A stretch of DNA of 50,057 bases from Terriglobales bacterium. Its GTDB lineage: Bacteria; Acidobacteriota; Terriglobia; Terriglobales; Acidobacteriaceae. How positions within the stretch are numbered: the first letter of the stretch is position 1; each line of letters opens with the position of its first letter. Under the pieces are notes generated by a model, which worked only from the letters and a program-made list of their open reading frames with translations, had not been told where the DNA came from and ran no database searches. This document shows positions 24,046-32,729 of this stretch, one piece after another. Location: NCBI GenBank assembly GCA_035561515.1, contig DATMXP010000002.1:1-50057 (forward strand). The letters are read 5' to 3'. Made by a program: the position numbers and the translations under genes.

Positions 24046-25583
24046 TGCGGTTGCTGCTGATTCTGAGATTGTGCTCCGGGTTGCTGGCGCGCTGCTGCCG
24101 GACGGGTGGTCTCCAGGATGCCGACTGTACGGTTCGTGTCCACGAACGTGGCATTCGCTACACGGCGAATGTCGGCCTTCGTGACCTTCTCGATCTTGTC
24201 GATCTGGTGGAACATCTCACGCCAGTCGCCGAAGCGGGCCTGGTACACGGCCAGTTGGGAAGCCAGACCGGAGTTGCTGCCCAGGCTGCGGATGAGGCCA
24301 GCCTTGGCACGCGTCTTCACCATCTGAAGTTCGTCGTCAGTGATGTCCTCGTTTTTGAGACGTTCGATCTCGACGCGCAAAGCTGTGCGAATCTCGTCAG
24401 CCGTGTGCTCGCGGTTTGGGATCCCGTAAAAAGCGAACAGGTGCGGATACTTAATGCCGGGCAGACCGCTGAAGCCGCCGGCCTGAAGGGCGATTCGCTT
24501 GTCGCGCACCAGCGAACGGTAAAGACGAGAGGTGCGTCCGTTTGAGACTACGTCGCTAATAGCGTCGTAAACCACGTCATCCTTGTTGCGGTAGTCAGGA
24601 CGGTGATAGCCCTCGATGTATACCGGCTGACTCATCTCGCGCAGAACTACCTGGCGCTCGGAGGTTTGTGGCGGCTCAGTGGTGAGAGCTTCATCCGGTT
24701 GTGGCCGTTTCGGCAACCGCCCGAAGTACTTCTCGATCACGGGCCAGGTCTTCGCAAACTCGATATCACCTACGACGGCGATGGTCATGTTCGTGGGCAC
24801 GTAATACTTGCGGTAGAACTCCATCGCTTCCGTAGCCGAAAACGAGTGGAGATCGGATGGCCAGCCGATTCCCGGAGTGCCGTACGGATGCGCGGTGAAT
24901 GCAGCCGATTGGAACTGCTCCAGCAGTCGTCCGATGGGGTTACTCTCGACACGCATGCGGCGCTCTTCGTAAACGACGTCGCGCTCCTTGTAGAACTCCC
25001 GCATTACCGGTTGCAGGAAGCGCTCCGACTCAAGGTAAGACCACAACTCAAGCCGGTTCACCGGCATGGAGTAGTAATAAGTGGTGTCGTCTTCCGATGT
25101 GCTGGCGTTCAGTCCGACGCCGCCGTTACGCTCGATATAGTCGGGGAACTGGTTCCGGATGACGTATTTTTCCGCTTCGGCGGTCAGATCCTGCCACTGC
25201 TTTTCCAGTTCCGCGAGTTTCTTCGGATCTTGACCCACGCGCTTGTCGCGCTCCGCGATGTAGGCCGCATAGGCCTTTTCGATCTTCTCGAGCACGATTT
25301 TCTCGGCGGCGTAGTTAGTGGTGCCGATGCTGTCCGTGCCTTTGAAGGCCATATGCTCGAACATATGTGCCAGGCCGCTGGCGCCCTTGGGATCCTGTGC
25401 TGACCCGGCGTCAACCAGGGTGAAGAAGGAAAAGACTGGCGCTTCCTTCCGTTGCATCAGGATCACCGTGAGCCCGTTGGGCAGAGTGCGAACCTGGATA
25501 CGCTTTTCGAACGAGGCGACGTCCTGCGCGTACATTGGCAAGAGAGTCAGCAGGAGTGCACAGAGGAGGAACTTCCGAATCAT
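24042..25583 (-). CDS. Active M16 zinc protease
   Basis: A 513-residue exported insulinase-family metalloprotease. The ATG at 25583 is chosen over an upstream TTG (25619) because GGAGG precedes it and the signal peptide MIRKFLLCALLLTLLPMYAQ begins there. The zinc motif HMFEH is at 73-77, followed by MAFKGT, and the third ligand is probably a Glu in ERDVVYEERRM. The second half carries DVVSNGRTSRLYRSLVRDKR. It likely degrades peptides in the periplasm together with the catalytically silent partner encoded immediately downstream. Confidence 0.94.
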   Translation of the reverse strand: MIRKFLLCALLLTLLPMYAQDVASFEKRIQVRTLPNGLTVILMQRKEAPVFSFFTLVDAGSAQDPKGASGLAHMFEHMAFKGTDSIGTTNYAAEKIVLEKIEKAYAAYIAERDKRVGQDPKKLAELEKQWQDLTAEAEKYVIRNQFPDYIERNGGVGLNASTSEDDTTYYYSMPVNRLELWSYLESERFLQPVMREFYKERDVVYEERRMRVESNPIGRLLEQFQSAAFTAHPYGTPGIGWPSDLHSFSATEAMEFYRKYYVPTNMTIAVVGDIEFAKTWPVIEKYFGRLPKRPQPDEALTTEPPQTSERQVVLREMSQPVYIEGYHRPDYRNKDDVVYDAISDVVSNGRTSRLYRSLVRDKRIALQAGGFSGLPGIKYPHLFAFYGIPNREHTADEIRTALRVEIERLKNEDITDDELQMVKTRAKAGLIRSLGSNSGLASQLAVYQARFGDWREMFHQIDKIEKVTKADIRRVANATFVDTNRTVGILETTRPAAARQQPGAQSQNQQQPQ

Positions 25584-25642
25584 GAGGCCTCCGGAAACCA
25601 AACAGTCTAACAGCTTCAATAAAGGCGCGCAGGCCGACGCGC

Positions 25643-27025
25643 TCAGAGCAAAGCACCGCGCAGAATGAAGTGGGCAATGCTGAAATAGATTACCAGTCCG
25701 GTCACGTCCACAAGCGTGGCGACAAAGGGCGCGGAACTGGCAGCTGGGTCGAAACCAAAGCTACGCATGACGAACGGAAGCATGCTGCCGGCAAGACTGC
25801 CAAACAGGACCACGCCGATTAGACTCGCCCAGATGGTGAACCCAACCAGCAGGTAATGCTCACCGTAATTCGTGATTCCCAGATGTTGCCATAGGACGAC
25901 CCGGACAAAGCCGATGGACCCGAGAACTGTACCCAGCGCGACTCCGGTCAGTACTTCACGATGAAATACCCGAAACCAATCACGAGGTCTCACTTCTTCC
26001 AAAGCGAGCGAGCGAATGATCAACGATGCTGCCTGTGAACCGGAATTTCCGCCGCTGCTAATGATGAGCGGAATAAACAATGCCAGGACGACGGCGCTCG
26101 CAATCTCGTGTTCGTAGTAAGACATCGCCGTAGCCGTCAGCATTTCACCGAGGAAGAGAAGCGCGAGCCATCCCCCCCGCTTGCGAACCATCGACGGGAA
26201 GCTAACCTGGAGGTACGGGCCGGAGAGTGCCTCCAAGCCGCCCATCTTCTGAATGTCTTCCGTGGCTTCCTTTTCGGCCACGTCGAGCACGTCGTCGACG
26301 GTGATGATGCCGAGCAGGACGCCATCCGATCCGACCACGGGAAGAACGTTCAAATCGTAATGTTCGACGGTCCGCACGGCGACTTCGCGGTCGTCGAATG
26401 CAGAAACCGACTGAATACCAGATTCCATTAATGTGGTGACCGGCGTGTCCGGATGCGTGAAGATCAGCTTCCGCAAGTAGATTCTGCCGACTAGCTTCCC
26501 TTGGCGATCAGTAACGTAGACCTGGTCGAAGATCTCAGAGTCGCGGCCATACTGGCGGATGTGGCGTGTCGCCTGCGACGCGGTCCACTCCGGACGCACC
26601 GAGACGTAGTCGGGCGTCATCAATCGGCCGACGCTCTGCTCGGGGTAGCCGAGCAGGTTTCTGGCCTCGGCGAGATCTTCGGGACTGAGCAGGTTCAGGA
26701 GCCGGCGCGTGGCCTGGCTCGGCAGTTCGGACAAAAGCTCCGTGCGGTCATCGGGTGAAAGATTTGCCAGTAGCTGGCGGGCTTCTTCGTCGGTGAGATT
26801 CTTGAGGAATTCATCGCGAGTGCCGGACTCCATATACGCGACTGTGTCGGCCGCAAGTTCACGGGGAAGGATGCGGAAGAGCAGTACGCGATGGGATTTC
26901 TCGAGTTCCGGCAGGATATCCGCCAACTCCGGAGCAGGGAGCTTGGACGCAGTGGCACGCACGGCCTGCCAATTGCGGTCGGTGATCAGGCGTGCGAGTT
27001 CCTGTGCGACGGTTTCTGTTTCCAT
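25643..27025 (-). CDS. mgtE: Magnesium transporter MgtE
   Basis: A 460-residue Mg2+ channel. The N-terminal superhelical MgtE_N domain (about 1-130) is followed by a pair of CBS domains (about 135-255) that sense cytoplasmic Mg2+. The transmembrane domain of five helices (about 280-460) contains the conserved ALFIPLIISSGGNSGSQAAS segment and the second signature around FGFDPAASSAPFVATLVDV. GGGGGAG precedes the ATG. The gene lies 59 bp upstream of the M16 operon on the same strand but is functionally unrelated. Its divergent neighbour is the 58-aa microprotein gene. Confidence 0.97.
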   Translation of the reverse strand: METETVAQELARLITDRNWQAVRATASKLPAPELADILPELEKSHRVLLFRILPRELAADTVAYMESGTRDEFLKNLTDEEARQLLANLSPDDRTELLSELPSQATRRLLNLLSPEDLAEARNLLGYPEQSVGRLMTPDYVSVRPEWTASQATRHIRQYGRDSEIFDQVYVTDRQGKLVGRIYLRKLIFTHPDTPVTTLMESGIQSVSAFDDREVAVRTVEHYDLNVLPVVGSDGVLLGIITVDDVLDVAEKEATEDIQKMGGLEALSGPYLQVSFPSMVRKRGGWLALLFLGEMLTATAMSYYEHEIASAVVLALFIPLIISSGGNSGSQAASLIIRSLALEEVRPRDWFRVFHREVLTGVALGTVLGSIGFVRVVLWQHLGITNYGEHYLLVGFTIWASLIGVVLFGSLAGSMLPFVMRSFGFDPAASSAPFVATLVDVTGLVIYFSIAHFILRGALL

Positions 27026-27114
27026 GCCGCTCCCCCTTCCACTTATAACATTGGCACTCCTCGCGCGGCGTTGAAACTTCCGAGGCGTCCGCTGTCCTCT
27101 GCTAGCATGACTAA

Positions 27115-27291
27115 GTGGCTTCCGAACGCAAAGGTCTCATTGAGCAGTTCTTCGACTTCTACTCGGTATACTTCGGAGTAACCGCACCGCCCCCTGCCAA
27201 GCAGAAATTGATGTTGGCCGCACTGGTCTTTTTCTTTGTGGGATTGGCGCTGGTGTTGTTCGTCGTAGCCGAACTCGTCAGCAAACTTTAA
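27115..27291 (+). CDS. 58-residue single-TM microprotein
   Basis: A GTG-started frame of 58 codons. The N-terminal half is hydrophilic/aromatic (ASERKGLIEQFFDFYSVYFG), then TAPPPAKQK, followed by one strong TM helix (residues about 32-54, LMLAALVFFFVGLALVLFVV) and a short ELVSKL tail. An in-frame TAA lies directly before the GTG, so no longer version exists. The RBS is poor. The codon pattern and clean amphipathic-then-TM design argue for a real gene. Its stop overlaps the stop of the convergent metallophosphoesterase gene (27288-27291). I know no function; it is divergent from mgtE. Confidence 0.6.
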   Translation: MASERKGLIEQFFDFYSVYFGVTAPPPAKQKLMLAALVFFFVGLALVLFVVAELVSKL

Positions 27292-27995
27292 ACGTCAAAG
27301 AGCCGGTATGCCGCAGGCGGCTGTTGCTCCTGCAAAAGGTGGAGCGCTACGTTGTACACCGGCACCCCGCCCACTGTCTTTCCTTCGCGTCCGCCATGAT
27401 GTGCATGTCCGTGAACGATAAGATTGGCACCATGCCGGTCAACGACTTCCGCGAGCCGAGAGGTCCCGAGGTAAGGGAAGATCTCTGGCGGCTCTCCCTG
27501 AACCGTTCCCACAATCGGCGCATAGTGAAGTACCACCACTCGTTTCTCTGTCCTCAACTGTGACATGGCGCGCTCCAGCTTAAGGGCTTCGTCAATCGCG
27601 GATTGGACCAGGCGCTTGATCTCGGGTTCGCCAAAGGCGGTCAGAACACCGCGGCCGAAGCCGCCAATAAAGCCCTTGGTTCCTGCGAAACCGACGCCGT
27701 CGCGCTCGTAGCCGGTGCCGTCGAGCACTTTGATTCCCTCCACGGTCATCATCTTCATGAGTTCATCCTGCTGGCCGCTTTCGTAGTCGTGGTTTCCGAG
27801 TACCGCGACTATGGGGATACGCAGGCGGACGAGAACATTCAGCAACCCTTCCATCTCGCTCGTCTTTCCGTAGTTCGTCAGATCGCCCGCGAGCACCAGT
27901 ACGTCTGCGTCCTGGCGGACACGTTCCATGGTGACCTTGATGCCTTCGTAAGCGGCTGGCGTGAAATGCAGATCAGCTAACGCAGCGATTCTCAT
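27288..27995 (-). CDS. Calcineurin-like metallophosphoesterase
   Basis: A 235-residue phosphoesterase with the metal-binding series D-x-H (LADLHF, residues 7-9), GD (LAGDLTN), GNHD (VLGNHDYES), H (LHYAP) and GHAH (VHGHAHHGG). The ATG at 27995 (AAGG upstream) gives the family N-terminus MRIAALADLHFTP; the longer frame to 28106 adds only non-conserved residues overlapping the upstream gene. The substrate is unknown; related enzymes act on phosphodiesters. It lies 22 bp after the nucleotidyltransferase-like gene and is probably co-transcribed. Confidence 0.9.
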   Translation of the reverse strand: MRIAALADLHFTPAAYEGIKVTMERVRQDADVLVLAGDLTNYGKTSEMEGLLNVLVRLRIPIVAVLGNHDYESGQQDELMKMMTVEGIKVLDGTGYERDGVGFAGTKGFIGGFGRGVLTAFGEPEIKRLVQSAIDEALKLERAMSQLRTEKRVVVLHYAPIVGTVQGEPPEIFPYLGTSRLAEVVDRHGANLIVHGHAHHGGREGKTVGGVPVYNVALHLLQEQQPPAAYRLFDV

Positions 27996-28017
27996 GGCTA
28001 CCTTGAGGGACGCAGCT

Positions 28018-28863
28018 TCAGGCTGCCGGGTTTTCGCAAAGGTTTGGTAATTTCGGGTCCCGTGCGTTGCGGTATTCCGAGTGCAGGTCGGGCATGCGCC
28101 ACTCATTCACATCGATGGCGAACATACGCGGGTCAATCAGGCTGCCGCGGAAACGGGCATCCGGGTTGGGATTTTCGATCTCATTTCGAAACCGGGTAAG
28201 GAGGTCATCCCAGATGAACCGGGGTACATAGTCGGTCTGTGCGGGATAGCAATATTGGTACAGAACGAGCGCCCAGAAGAGAATCGCCCAATGCTCCCCG
28301 ACGAGCTCCATCAACCATGCCCAGTCCATCTTGCCTTTCGTGCCGTAGATCACGTGCGCGATATCGGCACCATCGAAACGTTCACGGCGGGTTACGAACA
28401 GTTTGGAAGCAATAAGTTCCTCGGCCCCGAGCACCTTGACCGGAACGCCGAATAGTTCCGAAGGCGTGGCCCGATCGATCCAGGTCCGGGTGACCGTGAT
28501 GGTGCCGGTGCTCATTCCGGTGATGATGTCGACAAAGAAGTCGCCGCGGTGTGCCTTGGCGAGCCAGACCGGGTCTGCCACCTCGCATTCAAAGCCGTGC
28601 CGGTGCAGATACTCCATGGCCGTGGCCACGTCTGCCGGTGGCATGAATACGTCGAGATCCTTCGTGTCGCGGCAGATTCCGGTGTGCTCGCGCAAGGCAA
28701 AAGCCCCCGAGATCACGTAGGGAACGCCGCTGCCGTTCAGCAGGGTGAGTACCTCGCGGAAAAGCTGCTCCTGTTCCGGCGCAAACTCCGGCGGGATCGA
28801 GGAACTGATCGGCAGTTGGTCTTCGTCCTTAGTCGGCACCCGAACTTGGATGGCACCAGCCAT
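28018..28863 (-). CDS. Nucleotidyltransferase-fold protein
   Basis: A 281-residue protein (298 if started at ATG 28914). The central region VPYVISGAFALREHTGICRDTKDLDVFM resembles the minimal nucleotidyltransferase pattern G-[GS]-x(n)-D-x-D (KDLDVFMPP, with Asp pair), found in AbiEii-like and antibiotic-nucleotidyltransferase folds. ELIASKLFVTRRERFDGADIAHVI follows, with the typical helix containing Lys and Arg. The start at 28863 is preferred because the extra N-terminal residues look non-coding, but neither start has a good RBS. No paired HEPN or AbiEi-type gene is adjacent. The biochemical role is unknown. Confidence 0.7.
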   Translation of the reverse strand: MAGAIQVRVPTKDEDQLPISSSIPPEFAPEQEQLFREVLTLLNGSGVPYVISGAFALREHTGICRDTKDLDVFMPPADVATAMEYLHRHGFECEVADPVWLAKAHRGDFFVDIITGMSTGTITVTRTWIDRATPSELFGVPVKVLGAEELIASKLFVTRRERFDGADIAHVIYGTKGKMDWAWLMELVGEHWAILFWALVLYQYCYPAQTDYVPRFIWDDLLTRFRNEIENPNPDARFRGSLIDPRMFAIDVNEWRMPDLHSEYRNARDPKLPNLCENPAA

Positions 28864-28935
28864 GCACCAAGTTGTGAGCGGCCAGATTTGCCGCCGTAAC
28901 CGGGTTGCCCGCATCCAAGTTAACGGGAGTTCTAC

Positions 28936-29934
28936 GTGGCCAAGCGAACCGCCGAGACCGTCGAAATCCAGGGTCGGGAACTGACCCTATCGAACCTGGA
29001 CAAGGTGATGTATCCGGAAACGGGCTTTACCAAGGCCCAGATCATCGACTATTACGTCCGCATCGCTCCAGTGTTATTGCCCCATCTGAAAGGCCGCCCC
29101 CTGACGATGAAACGTTATGCAAATGGCGTCCAAGGCGAGTTCTTCTATGAGAAGAACTGTCCCACTCATCGTCCGGATTGGGTGCAGACCACCGCAGTCT
29201 GGAGTCACGGAAACAATCGCTGGATGGACTATTGCACCATCCAGGACCTTCCCACCCTGGTCTGGACGGCGAACCTGGCTTCCATCGAATTACATACCTC
29301 GCTTTCGTTAGGGAAGAAGATCGAGCAGCCCACTTACATCGTGTTCGACCTGGATCCCGGGCCTCCGGCAGACATTCTGAAATGCTGTCGGGTGGGACTC
29401 TGGGTGAGGGACATCTTCGACAAACTCGGGATGAAGAGCTTCTCCAAAACCAGTGGTTCAAAAGGATTGCAAATTTACGTCCCACTGAACACCGCCGTCA
29501 CGTACGACCAGACAAAGCCTTTCGCGAAAACCATCGCCCGCATACTCGAAACCGTCCACCCAGACGACGTCGTATCCGATATGAAGAAATCCCTCCGAGT
29601 AAATAAGGTCCTGGTCGACTGGAGCCAAAACGATCAGTACAAGACCACAGTCAATGTCTACTCGATGCGCGCCAAGGATCGGCCGACGGTTTCCACCCCT
29701 ATCGAGTGGAAAGAGGTGGAACTCTGCCTCAAAAAGCAGGATCCCGAATTGCTGGTGTTTGAGACACAAGATACTCTGGCTCGGGTCGAGAAGATGGGGG
29801 ACATTTGGGAACCTCTTCTGAAGACAAAGCAGAAGCTGCCGAAGCTTGAAACGCTGCAAGAACTAGGCGGCAGCCTGACGGGGACGACAGTACAGGCTGC
29901 GCAAACGAAATCGCGCAGAAAGAAAGCGGCTTAG
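28936..29934 (+). CDS. Stand-alone LigD-type polymerase domain
   Basis: A 332-residue protein equal to the polymerase/primase (archaeo-eukaryotic primase) module of LigD used in bacterial non-homologous end joining. The catalytic Asp pair is D138/D140 in VFDLDPG, and the SGSKGLQIYVPL motif carries the nucleotide-binding residues. The ligase and nuclease modules are absent and no Ku gene is in the window. The basic tail (KSRRKKAA) may bind DNA. The GTG start has GGGAG upstream. It likely fills gaps with ribo- or deoxynucleotides at breaks, possibly with a ligase encoded elsewhere. Confidence 0.93.
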   Translation: MAKRTAETVEIQGRELTLSNLDKVMYPETGFTKAQIIDYYVRIAPVLLPHLKGRPLTMKRYANGVQGEFFYEKNCPTHRPDWVQTTAVWSHGNNRWMDYCTIQDLPTLVWTANLASIELHTSLSLGKKIEQPTYIVFDLDPGPPADILKCCRVGLWVRDIFDKLGMKSFSKTSGSKGLQIYVPLNTAVTYDQTKPFAKTIARILETVHPDDVVSDMKKSLRVNKVLVDWSQNDQYKTTVNVYSMRAKDRPTVSTPIEWKEVELCLKKQDPELLVFETQDTLARVEKMGDIWEPLLKTKQKLPKLETLQELGGSLTGTTVQAAQTKSRRKKAA

Positions 29935-29949
29935 TAGTACCATCTCAAA

Positions 29950-30699
29950 ATGGCATCCAGCAGTCAGGAATCAGCCTCTCGCGCAGGATTGTACGTGGGG
30001 ACTTCGGGGTGGGCGTACGCCAGTTGGAAACCAGACTTCTTCCCGCCTGAAGTGAAGCAAAAAGACTTCCTTCGTTATTACGCCACTCGGTTGAACACAA
30101 CGGAAGTGAACTATACCTTCCGCCGGATGCTCGCCGAAAGCACAGCAGAAAAGTGGCTGGCTGAGACGCCCGACAATTTCAAGTTCATTTTCAAGGCGCA
30201 CCAGGCGATTACGCACTTCAAGCGACTCAAGGACGCGCAGGAGCCGCTCGAGCGCTTTGTGAATTCGCTCAATCCAATCGAACGTGCTGGACGCCTCGGT
30301 CCAGCCCTGTTTCAACTTCCACCAAACCTGAAGTGCGACCTTCCATTGCTTCAGCAGTTCCTCGGCTCAGTTCCGAAACGACTGCGTTGCGCATTCGAGT
30401 TTCGGCATCAATCCTGGTTTGCGGACGAGGTGTATCGAGTTCTTTCCGAGCACAACGCCGCCCTTTGCGTCGCCGAGAACGAAGATCTGGTTACTCCCGA
30501 CGTCGTCACCGCGAGCTTTTCCTATTACCGCTACCGCAAGCCTGAATACAGCAGTTCGGATCTGCACCAGATTGCAGGCCGATTGGGGTCGCACGCTCAT
30601 ACCCGCGAGGTCTATGTTTTCTTCAAGCACGAGGATTTGCCCCAGGGGCCGGTTTGGGCATCGGAAGTGCTGAAGCTCGCAGAGGAAAATGCCAGGTAG
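29950..30699 (+). CDS. DUF72 (YecE-like) protein
   Basis: A 249-residue TIM-barrel-like protein of the DUF72 family, recognisable by YVGTSGWAYASWKPDFFP near the N-terminus, the ...NTTEVNYTFRRM strand, FKAHQAITHFKRL, LGPALFQLPPNLK and CAFEFRHQSWF. The family's biochemical function is not established. It follows the LigD-like gene by 15 bp, so the two may be co-transcribed. The family is sometimes found near DNA-repair genes, but no role can be stated from sequence. Confidence 0.92.
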   Translation: MASSSQESASRAGLYVGTSGWAYASWKPDFFPPEVKQKDFLRYYATRLNTTEVNYTFRRMLAESTAEKWLAETPDNFKFIFKAHQAITHFKRLKDAQEPLERFVNSLNPIERAGRLGPALFQLPPNLKCDLPLLQQFLGSVPKRLRCAFEFRHQSWFADEVYRVLSEHNAALCVAENEDLVTPDVVTASFSYYRYRKPEYSSSDLHQIAGRLGSHAHTREVYVFFKHEDLPQGPVWASEVLKLAEENAR

Positions 30700-30743
30700 T
30701 ACCGGGACGGATAATCTCAGAAGCCACATCTTCGTCCGATAAT

Positions 30744-31694
30744 GTGATCGTGCCATCGGCTGCTACCAATGAGCGAGTGCTGCTCGCATTCTGCGATTAC
30801 CTCAAGGTCGAGAAAGGACTCGCTCGCCTGAGTGTGACCGCCTACCGGCGCGACCTGCTGCAATTCGCTGAACATCTTGAGAAGCAACGCCGCACTTTGA
30901 TCAAGGCGAAACGCGCTGACGTCCGCGAGTTTCTGGAGCGCCTACTCACGAATGAAGTGGACGGGCGTTCCGTAGCGCGAAAGCTGTCGGCTTTACGCCA
31001 CTTCTACAAGTACCTGCTGCTCGATCGCATGATTGAGGAAGATCCCACACTGAACATCGAGACGCCACGCCAGTGGAAAGTCCTGCCTAAAGCGCTTTCT
31101 CGCACGGAAGCTGCCCAAGTGATGAAAGCCGAGCGGCAGGTCGCTGATTCAAAACTCGCAAATGCGTTGTGGGCGCGGGACAAGGCAATGATGGAGATGC
31201 TCTACGCGGGCGGCCTTCGGGTTTCCGAACTTGTGAACCTGAAGCTCGAGGATGTGAAGCTCGATCTCGGCTACTCGCTCGTCCGGGGAAAGGGAGACAA
31301 AGACCGCATCGTGCCGATGGGACGTCTGGCGGCGGACGCTGTTTCAGAGTACCTCTCGCAGTCACGTTCCGTTCTTGCCGCGGGGAAACATTCGCCAAAC
31401 GTCTTTATTGCCCGCGGAGCAAAAACTCTTACTCGTCAACGGATTTGGCAACTGGTCCAGGCGGCGGCGAAAGCCACGGGTCGTCCGGCAAGCCCACATA
31501 TGCTACGGCACAGTTGCGCGACGCATATGGTGGAAGGCGGCGCCGATTTGAGAACTGTGCAGACGATTCTTGGCCACGCCGACATTTCGACTACCCAGGT
31601 TTATACGCACCTCGCGCTTGATCGCCTCAAGGCAGTCCATAAGCTGCACCCGCGATCCAAGCTGCGCACACGAGTTTCGGAGCAACAAGGATGA
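30744..31694 (+). CDS. xerD: Tyrosine recombinase, XerD-like
   Basis: A 316-residue site-specific recombinase. The N-terminal SAM-like core-binding domain ([26 protein letters not shown]) is followed by the catalytic domain with R in [11 protein letters not shown] in VRGKGDKDR, HxxR in [14 protein letters not shown] in LGHADIST and Tyr in TTQVYTHLA. The GTG at 30744 places about 9 residues before the conserved NERVLLAF, as in Xer proteins; the frame remains open upstream into the DUF72 gene. It overlaps the next Xer gene by 4 bp. Xer pairs resolve chromosome dimers at dif; no dif-like site was recognised here. Whether this copy is XerC or XerD is a tentative call. Confidence 0.85.
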   Translation: MIVPSAATNERVLLAFCDYLKVEKGLARLSVTAYRRDLLQFAEHLEKQRRTLIKAKRADVREFLERLLTNEVDGRSVARKLSALRHFYKYLLLDRMIEEDPTLNIETPRQWKVLPKALSRTEAAQVMKAERQVADSKLANALWARDKAMMEMLYAGGLRVSELVNLKLEDVKLDLGYSLVRGKGDKDRIVPMGRLAADAVSEYLSQSRSVLAAGKHSPNVFIARGAKTLTRQRIWQLVQAAAKATGRPASPHMLRHSCATHMVEGGADLRTVQTILGHADISTTQVYTHLALDRLKAVHKLHPRSKLRTRVSEQQG

Positions 31695-32593
31695 CCAGTA
31701 CGGGCCCCATGACGAAGGCAGTTCAGAATTTCCTGCGATCGCTACAGCAGCGGAACGCATCGCCGAACACGATCCTGGCTTACACGAAGGACCTCACAAG
31801 TTTCATCGAATACATTGGGGAAGAGAAACCCTCATCGGTTGACCACGTCAGGATTCGCGGTTACCTGTCCCAACTTTATGATCGCGGACTGGGCAAAACG
31901 TCCGTTGCACGACATCTCGCAGCCGTGCGTTCTTTTTATCGCTGGATGGCGCGCGAAGGTATGGTGAAGCAGAACCCGGCTGCCCTGGTATCGACTCCGA
32001 AATTGCCGAAGAAATTGCCGCGCGTCCCTACCATGGAAGAAATCAATACCGTTCTCGATAAGGACATGCCCGAGAATGCCGCCTTTCCCGAGCGGGACCG
32101 TGTACTGATGGAACTGTTATACGGTTCTGGCCTGCGAAATTCCGAGTTGATCGGCATCAATCTCGACGATATTCACTGGTCGAATGAGGCGATTCTTGTG
32201 CGAGGCAAGGGCCGCAAGCAACGCATTGTGCCGCTTGGAGAGACGGCCGCTCTAGCAATTCGCGAGTATCTGCCGAAACGCCAGGAACTTCTAAAGTCGA
32301 AGAAGAAGACCAATCCGGCTCTGCTATTGAATCTGAGGGGTACGCGCTTGACCACGCGTAGTGTGGGACGAATCGTGAAGCAGATCGCGGTGGCGCGCGG
32401 GTTGCCCGCTGACATTCATCCGCACACGCTGCGGCACGCCTTCGGGACGCACATGCTGGAAGAGGGAGCCGACCTTCGCGCCATTCAGGAACTTCTCGGT
32501 CACGAACGCCTGTCCACTACCCAGCGCTATACGCAGCTTTCGATGAAGCATGTTGTTTCGGTTTACGACGCCACTCATCCCCGGGCAAAGTAG
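31691..32593 (+). CDS. xerC: Tyrosine recombinase, XerC-like
   Basis: A 300-residue second Xer-type recombinase translated with the preceding one (ATGA overlap). The N-terminal domain ([25 protein letters not shown]) and the full catalytic set are present: R in [11 protein letters not shown] in [11 protein letters not shown] in [14 protein letters not shown] in LGHERLST and Tyr in TTQRYTQLS. Tandem co-translated Xer genes are unusual, since xerC and xerD are normally apart. The arrangement suggests a heterodimer made in equal amounts. An integron or mobile-element integrase is less likely because no cargo, att site or phage genes flank it. Confidence 0.87.
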   Translation: MTSTGPMTKAVQNFLRSLQQRNASPNTILAYTKDLTSFIEYIGEEKPSSVDHVRIRGYLSQLYDRGLGKTSVARHLAAVRSFYRWMAREGMVKQNPAALVSTPKLPKKLPRVPTMEEINTVLDKDMPENAAFPERDRVLMELLYGSGLRNSELIGINLDDIHWSNEAILVRGKGRKQRIVPLGETAALAIREYLPKRQELLKSKKKTNPALLLNLRGTRLTTRSVGRIVKQIAVARGLPADIHPHTLRHAFGTHMLEEGADLRAIQELLGHERLSTTQRYTQLSMKHVVSVYDATHPRAK

Positions 32594-32594
32594 C

Positions 32595-32610
32595 TGTGAT
32601 GCAGCTCACA
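32595..32610. promoter_or_regulatory. Perfect CRP-type palindrome
   Basis: TGTGA-TGCAGC-TCACA, a full match to the CRP consensus TGTGA-N6-TCACA, begins 2 bp after the xerC stop and lies 120 bp before the HD-GYP-like gene. The overlapping AGCTG/CAGCT arms could also make a small hairpin, so an RNA role is not excluded. Confidence 0.5.
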
Positions 32611-32729
32611 ATATGCCTGTTTTCCGGCGTTACGGCAGTCACCAACATCTGCACTGACGTACTTGTGACAGGTAGATGAAGTGGGCTGAAATCTCCTCAG
32701 CATTCGTACATAGCTGAAGGAGTCCCGCC

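Noticed and set aside
27996..28106. Extended N-terminus of the metallophosphoesterase
   Set aside because: The first conserved strand begins directly at the ATG at 27995, which has an RBS; the extension overlaps the upstream gene.
28864..28914. Extended N-terminus of the nucleotidyltransferase-like protein
   Set aside because: The extra 17 residues (rich in Arg/Trp/Thr) look non-coding and have no RBS; the shorter start at 28863 is used, with reservations.
32594..32729. dif recombination site next to the Xer genes
   Set aside because: No 28-bp sequence with the two characteristic 11-bp arms could be recognised after xerC.
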